A DNA stretch of 64,000 nt, taken from positions 3,100,001 to 3,164,000 of the forward strand of contig NZ_AP026866.1 in the NCBI RefSeq assembly GCF_042849255.1, given 5' to 3'. The translations under genes were made by a program, and so were the position numbers. Positions within the stretch are counted from its first letter, which is position 1; each line of letters starts with the position of its first letter. The stretch comes from Oceaniferula spumae. Lineage in GTDB: Bacteria; Verrucomicrobiota; Verrucomicrobiia; Verrucomicrobiales; Akkermansiaceae. This document shows positions 1 to 9,179 of the stretch, piece by piece. The notes below the pieces were generated by a model, which searched no databases, was not told the origin of the DNA, and saw only the letters and a program-made list of their open reading frames with translations.

Positions 1-626
1 ATCGCGCTATTCGTCAGTATAAAGAAATAAAGGACCGGTCTTCAGAGGGCTTTCAACCCGTGATATCTGAGCTGCAAAAGGTGTTGGATGCTAAACCGGG
101 CAACAAGGCTGCTATTCAAGCACTATCATCGATGGCGGCTCGTGTTCCTACACTTCGTGAACGAGTTCAAGGAATCGTGCAGAAGAGCCTGACTGAAGTG
201 GAATCGACCAACGTCGAGACAAAGGCGGATACCTCATTAGCCCTCGCGCTATCTCTTGACCGTAATGACCCGGCTCGCAGTACATATCTGGAGCGAGCGA
301 TCAGTGAGGACAGTAAGAATGGAGAAGCCATGCTGGTTTTGGCTGAAGATCTGGTAGCGAAATCATCCCCCGAGGTTAGGAAAATTGAAAAGTTAGTTGA
401 GAACGCAATGAAGCATGTCTCACAAGACAAGCGGGCGAGGTGTTTGAAGCTGTTAGGATTCGCCGATGTTAGAAATAAGAAGTGGAAAGAAGCTATCGTC
501 CATCTGGAACAGGCAATGGGGGGGATCGACGATAAAAGAGAGATACACCAGTGGCTAGCCGAGGCTTATGAAGCCCTCGGGCAAATAGAAATTGCTGCTT
601 TACATCGGGCAAAGTTAACCCAGTGA
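1..626 (+). CDS. TPR-type protein, 3' part only (5' end outside window)
   Basis: The reading frame is open from the first bases of the window, so the gene begins upstream; the GTG at 60 is probably an internal codon, not the start. The visible ~207 residues are helical and charged. They look like degenerate tetratricopeptide repeats, for example AEAYEALGQIEIAALHRAKL near the C-terminus and VHLEQAMGG before it. No catalytic motif is visible. The stop codon overlaps the GTG that may start the exosortase gene (GTGA), so the two are probably co-translated. In exosortase/exopolysaccharide loci, TPR proteins of this kind usually accompany polysaccharide export or protein sorting; that role is inferred from context. 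Exact function is unknown. Confidence 0.7.
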   Translation, partial: RAIRQYKEIKDRSSEGFQPVISELQKVLDAKPGNKAAIQALSSMAARVPTLRERVQGIVQKSLTEVESTNVETKADTSLALALSLDRNDPARSTYLERAISEDSKNGEAMLVLAEDLVAKSSPEVRKIEKLVENAMKHVSQDKRARCLKLLGFADVRNKKWKEAIVHLEQAMGGIDDKREIHQWLAEAYEALGQIEIAALHRAKLTQ

Positions 627-2359
627 GCCCATTCTGGGTTTGGTTTCAGAGAAATTTTCAAGTGGATTCAATGTCGAATAAAGATAAATCAAAACTCAAT
701 ACGTGCACCTGGGTGTTACTGATTGCTACACTGTGCATGTATTTGCCGATGCTGATTGATTATTTCGGCGTGCTGCAGTGGAAAATTTATTATCGGTTCT
801 ATCCGTTAGTAATTTTTGCTGTTGGGATAATCCTCTACCAACGCTGGAAGCAAGCACCTCCAGCAGAAAGATTTTCTCCAAGGTGGCCAATGTGGTTTTT
901 GGGTGTAGGAGCTATTCCGGTAACTCTAATAGCGTTGTTATATTTTATACCTTGGTTGTCCGCACTAGCGTTTTTAATGTTGCTTGGAGCAGGATTCCTA
1001 TATCTCGCATCTTGCCGTAAAATAGAAAATTTGATGGGGATTTTTCTGCTTCTCTTTCTACTTTTGAGGCCGCCTTATCAGCTGATTGTTAGGATGATGG
1101 TCTGGATGGAGAACTTGAGTGCTCAATGGGCATCGGCTATTCTCGATTACCGCAATGTGACTCATTCTTTGCAAGGAAATATTCTGGCTTTGCCTCAACA
1201 CGATTTCCCGATCGATACGATATGCAGCGGCCTGGTTTCGGTATTGAGTATGGTAGCCACTGCAGCTGTAATTTGCGTGATTAAAAACAGAAAGCTGATG
1301 ACTTGTCTGATGACGTTTGTGCTGGCTGTTGTCTCCACGTGGCTATTAAATGTTTGCCGTATATTGATGGCAGTGTCGATCTTCAGAAAACACGAAATCG
1401 ATGTGTTATCGGGGGGGTATTTAGTAGGTTTTGTCATAGTTTCCGCAGTATTCTCGTTGCTGTTAGTGCTTAGCGCGGACGCATTGTCAGCATTCCTGTT
1501 GTCTGGTATTGATCGGGATGCGAATGATTTGAGCGGGGCCAGAAGACCGAGGGGTATGCTCGCGAAGCTCTGGAATGCAGTCAGCAATTTTTCGTTGTTT
1601 AGCCTGCTTGGGCGATTTTCTGTAGCATCAAAACCCTCTCGTCCAGGTCGAGGAGTGATCATTACGCTCATTATTGTTTTGGTCGGCCTCTCGGGTATGG
1701 AGGCTGTTATTTATTTTTATCGGATGAAGACCGACAGGAGGCAGTTCATGTATGGTGAAGATGACTTGTCTAAAATTAGCCGACAGACGATCAAGTTTGA
1801 TCGTCCAGGATGGGAGGTAATTTCGGCCTATGATGAGAAACGTGAATTTGCGAGTATCTGGGGTGCCCTTTCGAATACTTGGAGACTTAAATATAATGGA
1901 ATTAACGTCATCATGTCGCTAGATTACCCCTTTGATAACTGGCATGATGTAAAGTCTTGCTACAATAATATCGGATGGACGATAAATGCCGAAAAAACTC
2001 TGAGGGATGGTGCCTTTTCGAACTGGGGTGCATCAGAGACATACTTGACGGTTCCAAATGGAGACGCAGGTTTCGTAATTTGCAGTCATTCAGACCATGT
2101 TGGTGACGTTGTTCAGCCTAAACCTGCAACACACAGATTGGGTATGTTGCGCTATCGTTTACACCCAGATCAATGGTCGGCACCGTTTGGTAAATCCATG
2201 GACAGAAACAAGCGTACATTCTATCAGACACAATGCATGGTTTCTACTCCGTTGCCCTTGGACGAAGCAACCCAAGAGGAAATAAGGTTAATGTATGCAC
2301 AATTCAGAGAGCAAGCACGACGTGCCATTGCTCGTCAGAGCCTGCAACAATTGAATTAA
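623..2359 (+). CDS. Exosortase fused to an EpsI-like domain (XrtU-like)
   Basis: Polytopic membrane protein of 578 residues. The first ~290 residues carry about eight membrane segments and the exosortase catalytic triad: Cys in DTICSGLVS, Arg in LNVCRILMAVS, and His in KHEIDVLSGG. A further membrane segment near residue 345 is followed by a periplasmic domain of ~200 residues resembling EpsI (PDGWEV-like start and WHDVKSCYNNIGW, matching the EpsI H-x-C-Y-x-G-W region). Exosortases are thought to cleave PEP-CTERM tails and transfer the proteins to the envelope. The fusion with EpsI resembles the type called exosortase U, but I assign that subtype tentatively. The GTG at 623 overlaps the previous stop; an ATG at 671 gives MSNKDKSKLNTCTW, a more typical exosortase N-terminus, and may be the real start. 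Neighbouring TPR and sugar-transferase genes indicate an exopolysaccharide locus. Confidence 0.85.
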   Translation: MSPFWVWFQRNFQVDSMSNKDKSKLNTCTWVLLIATLCMYLPMLIDYFGVLQWKIYYRFYPLVIFAVGIILYQRWKQAPPAERFSPRWPMWFLGVGAIPVTLIALLYFIPWLSALAFLMLLGAGFLYLASCRKIENLMGIFLLLFLLLRPPYQLIVRMMVWMENLSAQWASAILDYRNVTHSLQGNILALPQHDFPIDTICSGLVSVLSMVATAAVICVIKNRKLMTCLMTFVLAVVSTWLLNVCRILMAVSIFRKHEIDVLSGGYLVGFVIVSAVFSLLLVLSADALSAFLLSGIDRDANDLSGARRPRGMLAKLWNAVSNFSLFSLLGRFSVASKPSRPGRGVIITLIIVLVGLSGMEAVIYFYRMKTDRRQFMYGEDDLSKISRQTIKFDRPGWEVISAYDEKREFASIWGALSNTWRLKYNGINVIMSLDYPFDNWHDVKSCYNNIGWTINAEKTLRDGAFSNWGASETYLTVPNGDAGFVICSHSDHVGDVVQPKPATHRLGMLRYRLHPDQWSAPFGKSMDRNKRTFYQTQCMVSTPLPLDEATQEEIRLMYAQFREQARRAIARQSLQQLN

Positions 2360-2365
2360 GAGGAA

Positions 2366-4057
2366 ATGAATAATCCATACAAAAATTCTCGATTGCGCAG
2401 GCTTAAACGTAAATCAAAGCTGCGCTATTGCATCGCTTTGTTAGTGGGGTTGCCAAAGTTCATCGTTTGGCTGATATCACTCCTTATCCCGCGTCGAGCA
2501 ACTGCCAAACTGATGAAATGGCTCAGTGTTTTGTTGATGCCATTCAAACGATTTGTTGAATTCCCCCGCCTCTGGTTGTCGACGAGACCCTGGAAGTTAC
2601 TTCTTTGGGCTCTGCCCCTTATCGCTACTTTTGCGTGGGTGTTATCGAACACATTTCTCGCAAATAATCAGACCGATGATCAAAAATTCGGGGATTATCG
2701 AAAAAGTCTGTTGAGCGCTGCGGGCACGGGAGATTATGAGAAAGCCGAGTTCATGTCAGGAAAACTGTTCATGAGCAAAGCTTTCGGTCGGGATGCTCAG
2801 CTTCTCTTTGCCGCAATGATTGCAGCTAATGAGAACGGGAATATGCCGAGACGTAATGTCTTGCTCGACCGTTTGACGAAAGAGCTAAGCTACGCACCTG
2901 CTCATGTGTGGTATGCCCGTTGGTTGCTGAGCACGGGGGGAGGCAGTAATGAGAGCTTCTCCCAGGCGATAGGGCACATGAATGCGGCCGTTAAATCCAG
3001 CGAGCGACCTGATGACGTCAGAGTTCAGCTAGCTAGCATGTACTCTCAGTCCGGACGACAGCAAAAGGCCATCGAGATTCTCAAGGAAATCTCAGATCCA
3101 GATCCACCGGTATTGCTCATGTTGTCAAAAACCTATTTGATGGTTGATGATAAGGACTCTGCCGCGGATGTAGCCGTCAAATTGAAAAATCAATTGCTGC
3201 TAGATGATCCTGAGCATAAGCGCTTCATTCCGGAACGTATCGAATTATATTCGATCTTGATCGATTTGCCAGGTGCATATGACGGTGTTGAGGAGAGCTT
3301 GGGTAAGTTGGCCGAATCGTTGGAGAGGAGAGTCGCCTTGAATCCCAAAGATGAAAAGTTACAGGGGCAACTGGCGATGACGAATCTGGTCATGGCAAAT
3401 GCGCTGCTCGATAAGTATGATTCGAACCAAAGACACAAGGCACTGCGGTATCTTGAAAAAGCGATGTCAAATGATCAAGTCGCCTATGCTGTCAGTCGGG
3501 TGATTCATTCCCTGACTGAGTTGAGTGCTAGTGGTAGCTTATCCGATGTTAAAATTAGAGCAGCTTTGGCAGACGGTGAGGGCGTAAGTGTGGCACACCT
3601 ACTGCTGGGGTTATCGGCGTGGGAGAAAAATCTAGCCAATGAAGCGAAGCTTCATTTCGATCTGGCCTTTTCACTGGAACCGGCGTCACTGATGATTGCT
3701 GAGTACTGCGCATTGATATCCGCAGGAAGCGCATCAGCCGAGAATGCTGGAGCTTTTAGATTTTCCATCCAGAATGAGCCAATATGGAATCGGTCATTGC
3801 GTCTGCTCGACCTGTTACAAGAAATCGATGAGTCGAGTATGGAGCGTAATTTGCATGTGAGATGCCTCATTCTAGCGGATCAACAACAGTGGTCGACTAT
3901 TCTGGATCTTTTGGAGCCTCGACTAGATTCTGCAACTGAGAAGTATCGGCCGATTTTCTTACGATTACTAGCCAACGCCGCATACCAAGCAGGTAATACA
4001 AAATTGGCTGAAAGGTATAGGAACCTCTTAAAAGAAGAGCTTGAGCAACAGAAATGA
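2366..4057 (+). CDS. Membrane-anchored TPR protein of the exosortase/EPS locus
   Basis: Protein of 563 residues. A very basic N-terminus (SRLRRLKRKSKLR) is followed by hydrophobic stretches near residues 23-43 and 77-97. The rest is a long helical region of TPR-like repeats with motifs such as AIEILKEISDPDPPVLLMLS and ALRYLEKAMS, ending in AERYRNLLKEELEQQK. It starts six bases after the exosortase stop with AAGAGGAA just before ATG, so it belongs to the same transcription unit. TPR proteins in such loci act as scaffolds for polysaccharide assembly (compare PrsT/EpsL-type companions). I infer a scaffold role only from position. No enzyme motif was seen. Confidence 0.75.
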   Translation: MNNPYKNSRLRRLKRKSKLRYCIALLVGLPKFIVWLISLLIPRRATAKLMKWLSVLLMPFKRFVEFPRLWLSTRPWKLLLWALPLIATFAWVLSNTFLANNQTDDQKFGDYRKSLLSAAGTGDYEKAEFMSGKLFMSKAFGRDAQLLFAAMIAANENGNMPRRNVLLDRLTKELSYAPAHVWYARWLLSTGGGSNESFSQAIGHMNAAVKSSERPDDVRVQLASMYSQSGRQQKAIEILKEISDPDPPVLLMLSKTYLMVDDKDSAADVAVKLKNQLLLDDPEHKRFIPERIELYSILIDLPGAYDGVEESLGKLAESLERRVALNPKDEKLQGQLAMTNLVMANALLDKYDSNQRHKALRYLEKAMSNDQVAYAVSRVIHSLTELSASGSLSDVKIRAALADGEGVSVAHLLLGLSAWEKNLANEAKLHFDLAFSLEPASLMIAEYCALISAGSASAENAGAFRFSIQNEPIWNRSLRLLDLLQEIDESSMERNLHVRCLILADQQQWSTILDLLEPRLDSATEKYRPIFLRLLANAAYQAGNTKLAERYRNLLKEELEQQK

Positions 4058-4191
4058 TGATTGCAACACCTTGGCATGCTGATGATTTGCGGCATATAAT
4101 AACAATCAAATTGACCAATTTGCATTCCTGTGCATAGCATGCGCTCGGCGTATTTCACATCTCCCCTACTAACCGTAGCTTTTACCCCCTC

Positions 4192-5724
4192 ATGAATGCT
4201 AAGGAACTCAACCTCTCACCGACAAAAAGTCAGTTGATGCTAGATCGACTGACGGCCAAAAAGGATGATGGTTCCACTGGATCTATCTTCACCTCAGATT
4301 GTGAAGAATTTCAGGGAGTCATTCATTGGAAGCGTGCATTCATTCGCCATGTATATCCGGTAATCCTGCTTTTTACGGACATTTTGCTTATCGTGGCTTT
4401 GTTCGCCATTTGGGTGTCACTGAGATATGATGTTGATATTTTGCAGGCGATGAGCAGAAGAATCCTGCTCGTTCTTACGCTTGCTAATGTGATCGGTATA
4501 GCTCTCGTAGGAGGATACTCTTACCAGACAAATACGGGAACATTCCGTTTTATCAGTGAACATCTTATTGTGTCCTTTGGGATATTTGTTGGTGTCTTTT
4601 TTATTATCTATTCATTTGTAGCATATGGCTATAGGATGAATTCAGGCCGGAGTATCATTATATTCACGTTGGTGGCTTTCACATGTCTTTCTATAGCTTA
4701 TCGCTTTTGTTTGGCTCGCCTGAAACACTCTCTGCAAAAGGGAAATGCTCTTTGTATTATTGGTTCGGGTTCCACCACTGCGGACTTATACCAGCGGCTT
4801 ACCGATAAAAAATCGACCCACGCAGTGTTTGCGATCGACCCAGCTGGAGACAGTATAGGAAAACATGTCATCGATGGGGACTCGGAATCCCCCGTCTTCG
4901 AGTCGCTCGACGATTTATCTTTGAACTCATCACTCCATGGGCGTTACGTAGAAAATTACGTGATTGCCTGTCCCATGGAAAGTCTGCCGCCGACCTTCGT
5001 CAAGCGATTGGCAGTAGCTCAGTTCAATGGCAACAACGTCTGCTCGTATGAGGCGTATCTACGAGAAAAGATGATGATCATCCCTCCCAGTGAAATTTCC
5101 ATGGGCTGGGCCTTGGAGCGCGGATTTTTGCTCACCAAAAACGTTACCTACGGTCGAGTAAAACGACTCGCCGATATCCTATTCGGTTTGTCGGGCTTGG
5201 TGTTATTCTCTCCTGTGTTTCTCGTGGTAGCGATCCTCGTGAAATTAACGAGTAAAGGGCCAGTTATCTTCAAGCAGCCGCGAGTTGGTCAAAAAGAGGT
5301 TCATTTCACGCTGTATAAATTCCGCAGCATGAAAGTTGGGTCCGAAAATGGCTCAATGTATACTTCTGCTAATGACAATCGCATCACAGTGATTGGCAAA
5401 TTTTTACGTAAAACGAGACTGGATGAAATTCCTCAGTTTTGGAATGTACTGAAGGGGGATCTGAGTTTGATCGGGCCACGGGCAGAATGGACAGAGCTTG
5501 TGCAGGGGTATGAGCAAAAATTCCCGTACTATCACTTCCGGCATGCAGTGAAACCGGGAATCACAGGATGGGCGCAGGTCAATTATTCCTACGGACAAAA
5601 CGATAAGGATACCTTGGAGAAACTCTACTATGATCTGTATTATGTCAGGAATCATTCCGTGATATTAGACGCGATCATCTTGGTTAAGACCGTGTATATC
5701 GTCATTTTTGGCAGAGGTCAGTAG
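4192..5724 (+). CDS. Polyprenyl-phosphate sugar-1-phosphate transferase (exopolysaccharide initiation)
   Basis: Protein of 510 residues in the WbaP/EpsB family (exopolysaccharide biosynthesis polyprenyl glycosylphosphotransferase). It should transfer a sugar-1-phosphate from a nucleotide sugar to undecaprenyl phosphate at the inner membrane, the first step of exopolysaccharide assembly. Four membrane segments lie between residues ~50 and 170. A CoA-binding-like middle region (ALCIIGSGSTTADLYQRL) follows. The C-terminal catalytic domain has KRLADILFGLSGLVLFSP, GPVIFKQPRVGQ, LYKFRSMK, TRLDEIPQFWNVLKGDLS, LIGPRAE and PGITGWAQVNYSYG, all hallmarks of the family. It is separated from the TPR gene by 134 bases and followed by a strong terminator, so it ends the locus. 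The sugar is not predictable. Confidence 0.93.
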   Translation: MNAKELNLSPTKSQLMLDRLTAKKDDGSTGSIFTSDCEEFQGVIHWKRAFIRHVYPVILLFTDILLIVALFAIWVSLRYDVDILQAMSRRILLVLTLANVIGIALVGGYSYQTNTGTFRFISEHLIVSFGIFVGVFFIIYSFVAYGYRMNSGRSIIIFTLVAFTCLSIAYRFCLARLKHSLQKGNALCIIGSGSTTADLYQRLTDKKSTHAVFAIDPAGDSIGKHVIDGDSESPVFESLDDLSLNSSLHGRYVENYVIACPMESLPPTFVKRLAVAQFNGNNVCSYEAYLREKMMIIPPSEISMGWALERGFLLTKNVTYGRVKRLADILFGLSGLVLFSPVFLVVAILVKLTSKGPVIFKQPRVGQKEVHFTLYKFRSMKVGSENGSMYTSANDNRITVIGKFLRKTRLDEIPQFWNVLKGDLSLIGPRAEWTELVQGYEQKFPYYHFRHAVKPGITGWAQVNYSYGQNDKDTLEKLYYDLYYVRNHSVILDAIILVKTVYIVIFGRGQ

Positions 5725-5757
5725 GCGTTCACTGCTGACTGCAATTACTATTTCAAC

Positions 5758-5797
5758 AAGCAACCGTTCACCAATCATGGTGGGGTTGCTTTTTTTG
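5758..5797 (+). terminator. Rho-independent terminator of the EPS/exosortase locus
   Basis: The arms AAGCAACC-(GTT)-CACCA and TGGTGGGGTTGCTT form a stem around ATCA and are followed by a run of seven T. It lies 34 bases after the sugar-transferase stop codon. Confidence 0.85.
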
Positions 5798-5820
5798 TGT
5801 CTAGTCCTTAAGCTTTCTGG

Positions 5821-6579
5821 GTGCGATTGAAACTAACAATAGCCTACGATGGTCGCCCTTTTGAGGGGTGGGCTACTCAGCCGGGAGGGAATACTGTTCA
5901 GGATCATATTCAATCGGCATTATTCGAGGTTGCGAAGAAACAGATACGCATTCAAGGCTCGGGCCGAACCGATACGGGCGTTCATGCGCTGGGGCAAATC
6001 GCTCACTTTGATGCCCCAGACGGACTTAGTATGAATCCTTACAATTGGGTGCCAGCATTGAATACCAAGCTGCCGGCCACGATTCGGATTATGGATTGTT
6101 CACAAGTAGCTGAGGATTTTCATGCTCGCTTTTCAGCTGTCGCAAAAACCTATACTTACGATCTTTGCTTAGCACCAGTGTTACCTCCTCTCCAAGCCGG
6201 CCTAGCTTGGCATTTACCCAGACAGTTGGATCCGGCTTCCTTGCAGCAGGCATTGGATATTCTCAAAGGTCAACATTGCTTCCGAGCATTTTCCGCTAAG
6301 CGTGGTAATGAGACCGACGATACTTCATACTCACGCACACTCTCTCAATGCGATCTTCAGACGACCGGAGCTGGCTACCGCATTACTTACACAGGAAATG
6401 GTTTCCTTTATAAAATGGCCAGGCTTCTGACAGGCTCCGTCGTTTATGCAGCGCAGGGCCGACTGCGACTCGACGATTTACAGTTATTGTTAGATCAGGA
6501 TCCAGACTTGCCACATGGAAGGTCGCCTTTTTGTGCTCCTGCTGATGGTTTGGTGTTAGATCATGTGACCTACCCATAA
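5821..6579 (+). CDS. truA: tRNA pseudouridine(38-40) synthase TruA
   Basis: Protein of 252 residues matching TruA in length. It isomerises U38-40 in the anticodon stem of tRNAs. Visible landmarks are LTIAYDGRPFEGWATQPG at the N-terminus, GSGRTDTGVHALGQIAHF carrying the catalytic Asp (RTDTGVHA), and the C-terminal GNGFLYKMARLLTGSV. The start is GTG at 5821, chosen because the family begins at this MRLKLTIAYDG region. No clear Shine-Dalgarno sequence precedes it. It is a stand-alone gene between two terminators. Confidence 0.95.
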   Translation: MRLKLTIAYDGRPFEGWATQPGGNTVQDHIQSALFEVAKKQIRIQGSGRTDTGVHALGQIAHFDAPDGLSMNPYNWVPALNTKLPATIRIMDCSQVAEDFHARFSAVAKTYTYDLCLAPVLPPLQAGLAWHLPRQLDPASLQQALDILKGQHCFRAFSAKRGNETDDTSYSRTLSQCDLQTTGAGYRITYTGNGFLYKMARLLTGSVVYAAQGRLRLDDLQLLLDQDPDLPHGRSPFCAPADGLVLDHVTYP

Positions 6580-6612
6580 AAAACGCGGCACACCGATGAG
6601 GCATGCCGCGTG
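6578..6612 (-). terminator. Rho-independent terminator of the aminotransferase gene
   Basis: Read on the minus strand, ACGCGGCA ... TGCCGCGT pair around an 11-13 base loop and are followed by a T-rich run (TTTTTTAT). It overlaps the 3' end of truA and lies about 30 bases past the aminotransferase stop. Confidence 0.75.
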
Positions 6613-6641
6613 GAAGTAAATTAGTTTCAGGTGCTTCCGCC

Positions 6642-7808
6642 TTAGTGAGCCTTGCAAAATTCTTCGAAGCGGCTCAGCCCTTCATTGAGCACATCGAGTG
6701 TAGTGCAGTAGCTGATGCGGATGCTGTTGTCGTTGCCGAAAGCGATGCCAGGCACGGCGGCTACGCGGTAACGAGTGAGCAGCTTGTCGCAAAGGTTGAC
6801 GGAAGTCAGGCCGAGGTCGGTGGTATCTACCAAGCAGTAGAAGGCTCCTTTTGGCTCGACCACTTTGATGTTGTTGATGGCACTGAGGCGACCGTGCACG
6901 AATTGACGGCGGACATCATACTCAGCATTGAGGTCCTTGATGAAATCAGCTCCGCCAGAGAGGGCGGCGAGTGCTCCATACTGGGCAAAAGTGGTTGCGT
7001 TCGATGTGGTGTGTCCTTGGATTTTGGACATTGCTTCTGCGAGCGGCTTAGGTGCTGCGGCGTAACCAATACGCCAACCGGTCATTGAGTAAGCCTTAGA
7101 GAAACCGTTGATAGTAATGGTTAGGTCGTAGAGGTCCTTACCGAGTGAGGCGATGCTGGTGTGTTTAGTCTCACCATAAACGAGATGCTCATAGATTTCA
7201 TCGGAGAGGATGATGATGTCTTCGTAGAGGGCGACGTCACCCAGAGCTCTGAGTTCATCAGCGGAATAGACTGAACCAGTTGGATTCCCAGGTGTGTTGA
7301 GGATGATCATCTTGGTGCGCCCTGTCATGTTTTCCTCGAACTGCTCAGGAGTGATTTTCCAATCGTTCTCCGCAGTAGTCTCCACGATGACCGGTTCGCC
7401 ACCTGCTAGACGGACCATTTCAGGATAGCTTACCCAGTAAGGAGCAGGGATGATGACTTCGTCACCTTCTTCAATGACCGCAAGGATGGCATTATAGCAA
7501 GACTGCTTGGCACCGCTGTTGACTACCACTTGGCGGGGATCGTAATCGATACCGTTATCGGTCTTGAGTTTGTTGGCAATGGCCTCACGCAACTCGGGGA
7601 TGCCGGCAGCGGGGGTATACTTGGTCTTGCCTTCGCCAAGCGCCTCGATGGCAGCTTGTTTGATGAAGTCCGGAGTGTCTTGGTCGGGCTCGCCGCCTGC
7701 CAGTCCGTAGACTTCTTCGCCACGAGCCTTCATGGCCTTGGCCTGGTTCGTAACGGAAAGAGTGAGAGAAGGGGCGACCTTATCAACGCGTGATGAGATG
7801 GAATCCAT
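6642..7808 (-). CDS. Pyridoxal phosphate-dependent aspartate aminotransferase (class I, subgroup 1b-like)
   Basis: Protein of 388 residues of the AAT class I/II fold. It likely interconverts aspartate and 2-oxoglutarate with oxaloacetate and glutamate, possibly also prephenate as in other 1b enzymes. Landmarks: GLAGGEPDQDTPDFIKQAA near the N-terminus, NTPGNPTGSVYS, ILSDEIYEHLVYG, and the PLP lysine in FSKAYSMTGWRIGYAAAP. The C-terminal AVPGIAFGNDNSIRISYC is also family-typical. The ATG at 7808 fits the usual start (SSRVDKVAPSLTLSVTNQAK). It is monocistronic with its own terminator. Substrate preference cannot be read from sequence alone. Confidence 0.9.
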   Translation of the reverse strand: MDSISSRVDKVAPSLTLSVTNQAKAMKARGEEVYGLAGGEPDQDTPDFIKQAAIEALGEGKTKYTPAAGIPELREAIANKLKTDNGIDYDPRQVVVNSGAKQSCYNAILAVIEEGDEVIIPAPYWVSYPEMVRLAGGEPVIVETTAENDWKITPEQFEENMTGRTKMIILNTPGNPTGSVYSADELRALGDVALYEDIIILSDEIYEHLVYGETKHTSIASLGKDLYDLTITINGFSKAYSMTGWRIGYAAAPKPLAEAMSKIQGHTTSNATTFAQYGALAALSGGADFIKDLNAEYDVRRQFVHGRLSAINNIKVVEPKGAFYCLVDTTDLGLTSVNLCDKLLTRYRVAAVPGIAFGNDNSIRISYCTTLDVLNEGLSRFEEFCKAH

Positions 7809-8206
7809 GGGTTAAAAATGATTGGTTGCATGCGTCCCGAATCGGGGCGATGGCGGTTTCCATGAGCACCCTCCTCCGGAGCGGTGAGGATTTGTTAACC
7901 TATGAATCAGCCGATGCAAGTTTATTGCCGTGCATGGTGAGAAAATTATTCTACTGGGAGATACTGACTCAGCTACAAATACGAAATTGTAAAAACCTTA
8001 AGAGGGCTTAGTGATTAACGAGTTCTAAATCAGTGCCTTTGAATACACTTTGGGAACTGGATCTACGAAGATCTGTAGTGAGCTAACTGCTTATTTTGTG
8101 GGTTTTGTAGGCGATTATGAGGGAGGTTTGCGCTCCAAGTCTTTTAAGGGATCCTACGTGAATTATGGCGGAAGGCTAAAATAAATAGGAAATCATCAAA
8201 AAATAG
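7809..8206. other. Long intergenic stretch without a convincing gene
   Basis: About 400 bases between the divergent aminotransferase and PEP-CTERM genes. It must contain the aminotransferase promoter (minus strand). A 73-codon frame at 7790-8011 has no signal, motif or codon bias to support it. I see no RNA gene or repeat here. Confidence 0.5.
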
Positions 8207-8235
8207 TTGACCAATCCCTAGCAGTTAGATTTAAT
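8207..8235 (+). promoter_or_regulatory. Predicted sigma70 promoter of the PEP-CTERM gene
   Basis: TTGACC and TTTAAT are separated by 17 bases. Transcription would start near 8242 and give a leader of ~85 nt, A-rich near the ATG and without a Shine-Dalgarno sequence. Confidence 0.6.
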
Positions 8236-8327
8236 GTGACCAGATTCAGGTGAGCGCACCGCACACAGTGTTTGCCAGTATTCTCAGTTAATTTAAAACC
8301 CTCAACAAAACAACGATTACAACAACG

Positions 8328-8921
8328 ATGAAAAATTTAATTAAATCCAAACTGCCTGCAATCGCAGTGGGCGTGTGCATGCTGCCTGCATTGGCTGGAG
8401 CGGCTGTAACCGTTACTTTCAGGCAAAATCCAAATGGAACTGTTACAGGAATATTATCAGGAACTCTGAGCTTGCCTACTGGGACGCAAGTGACTGCCGG
8501 AGCTCCTCCCTCGGATCAATTTGCTGGCGATAGTAGTAATTTATCCTTCGTTAGTAGTGCCAGTAACTACCAAATTGGTCTAAGTTACGGCAGTATTACT
8601 GCGTCAGAATTAGACATTGCTCCTGATGCGTTCACCGGTCCAGAAACATTTGGATTTAACGGCAGTAATTTGAGCATGGGGTTAGCACCTGTGCCGGGAG
8701 GTAGTGTAACTCCTGTGGGCACATTTGTGTGGAGTGCGGCTGACTTATTTACCGTGTTTGGAGAAAGTAAGCTTGATTTGGGCATATGGATGAATCCTCA
8801 GGTTGCTTGGACAGCTACCAGTGGTGATACGATCAGTTTCGTAGCTGTTCCTGAGCCATCATCATCCTTGATGGTCACACTTGGTGCTGGCTTGCTGATG
8901 CTCAGACGCAGACGTAGCTAG
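8328..8921 (+). CDS. PEP-CTERM sorting-domain protein
   Basis: Secreted protein of 197 residues. A Sec signal peptide (MKNLIKSKLPAIAVGVCMLP, then ALAGAA) is followed by a Ser/Gly/Thr-rich, low-charge body. The C-terminus is a canonical PEP-CTERM signal: VPEPSS, a hydrophobic segment SLMVTLGAGLLML and an RRRRS tail. Such tails are recognised by exosortases; the exosortase at 623-2359 is the likely partner in this genome (inference). No enzymatic domain is visible, so the mature protein is probably structural or matrix-associated. It has its own promoter and terminator. Confidence 0.85.
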   Translation: MKNLIKSKLPAIAVGVCMLPALAGAAVTVTFRQNPNGTVTGILSGTLSLPTGTQVTAGAPPSDQFAGDSSNLSFVSSASNYQIGLSYGSITASELDIAPDAFTGPETFGFNGSNLSMGLAPVPGGSVTPVGTFVWSAADLFTVFGESKLDLGIWMNPQVAWTATSGDTISFVAVPEPSSSLMVTLGAGLLMLRRRRS

Positions 8922-8951
8922 TGCATTAATTAATGCCCTTATAATTTATTT

Positions 8952-8990
8952 ATCCGCCGTGGTTCTTAGTAACTACGGCGGATATTTTTT
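8952..8990 (+). terminator. Rho-independent terminator after PEP-CTERM gene
   Basis: ATCCGCCGTGGTT and AACTACGGCGGAT pair (one G-T) around CTTAGT and are followed by ATTTTTTT. Confidence 0.85.
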
Positions 8991-9179
8991 TGATCGAAAG
9001 CGCAGAACATTATTCATACAATTAAGAATCTGGATATAAGATCTGAATGCCGATTCAAGGTTCTCGGGTCATGCATTCCTATCACGTTATGTAATTATAT
9101 ACCCCGTTGAAACTGTCGAGATCTATATCGGATCGAAGATTGTGAATCTTTATATCCCCCCTGAAACAAGTACCCGAAT

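Noticed and set aside
7790..8011. 73-codon frame upstream of the first PEP-CTERM gene
   Set aside because: Overlaps the aminotransferase start, no motif, no start context, odd composition for a coding region.
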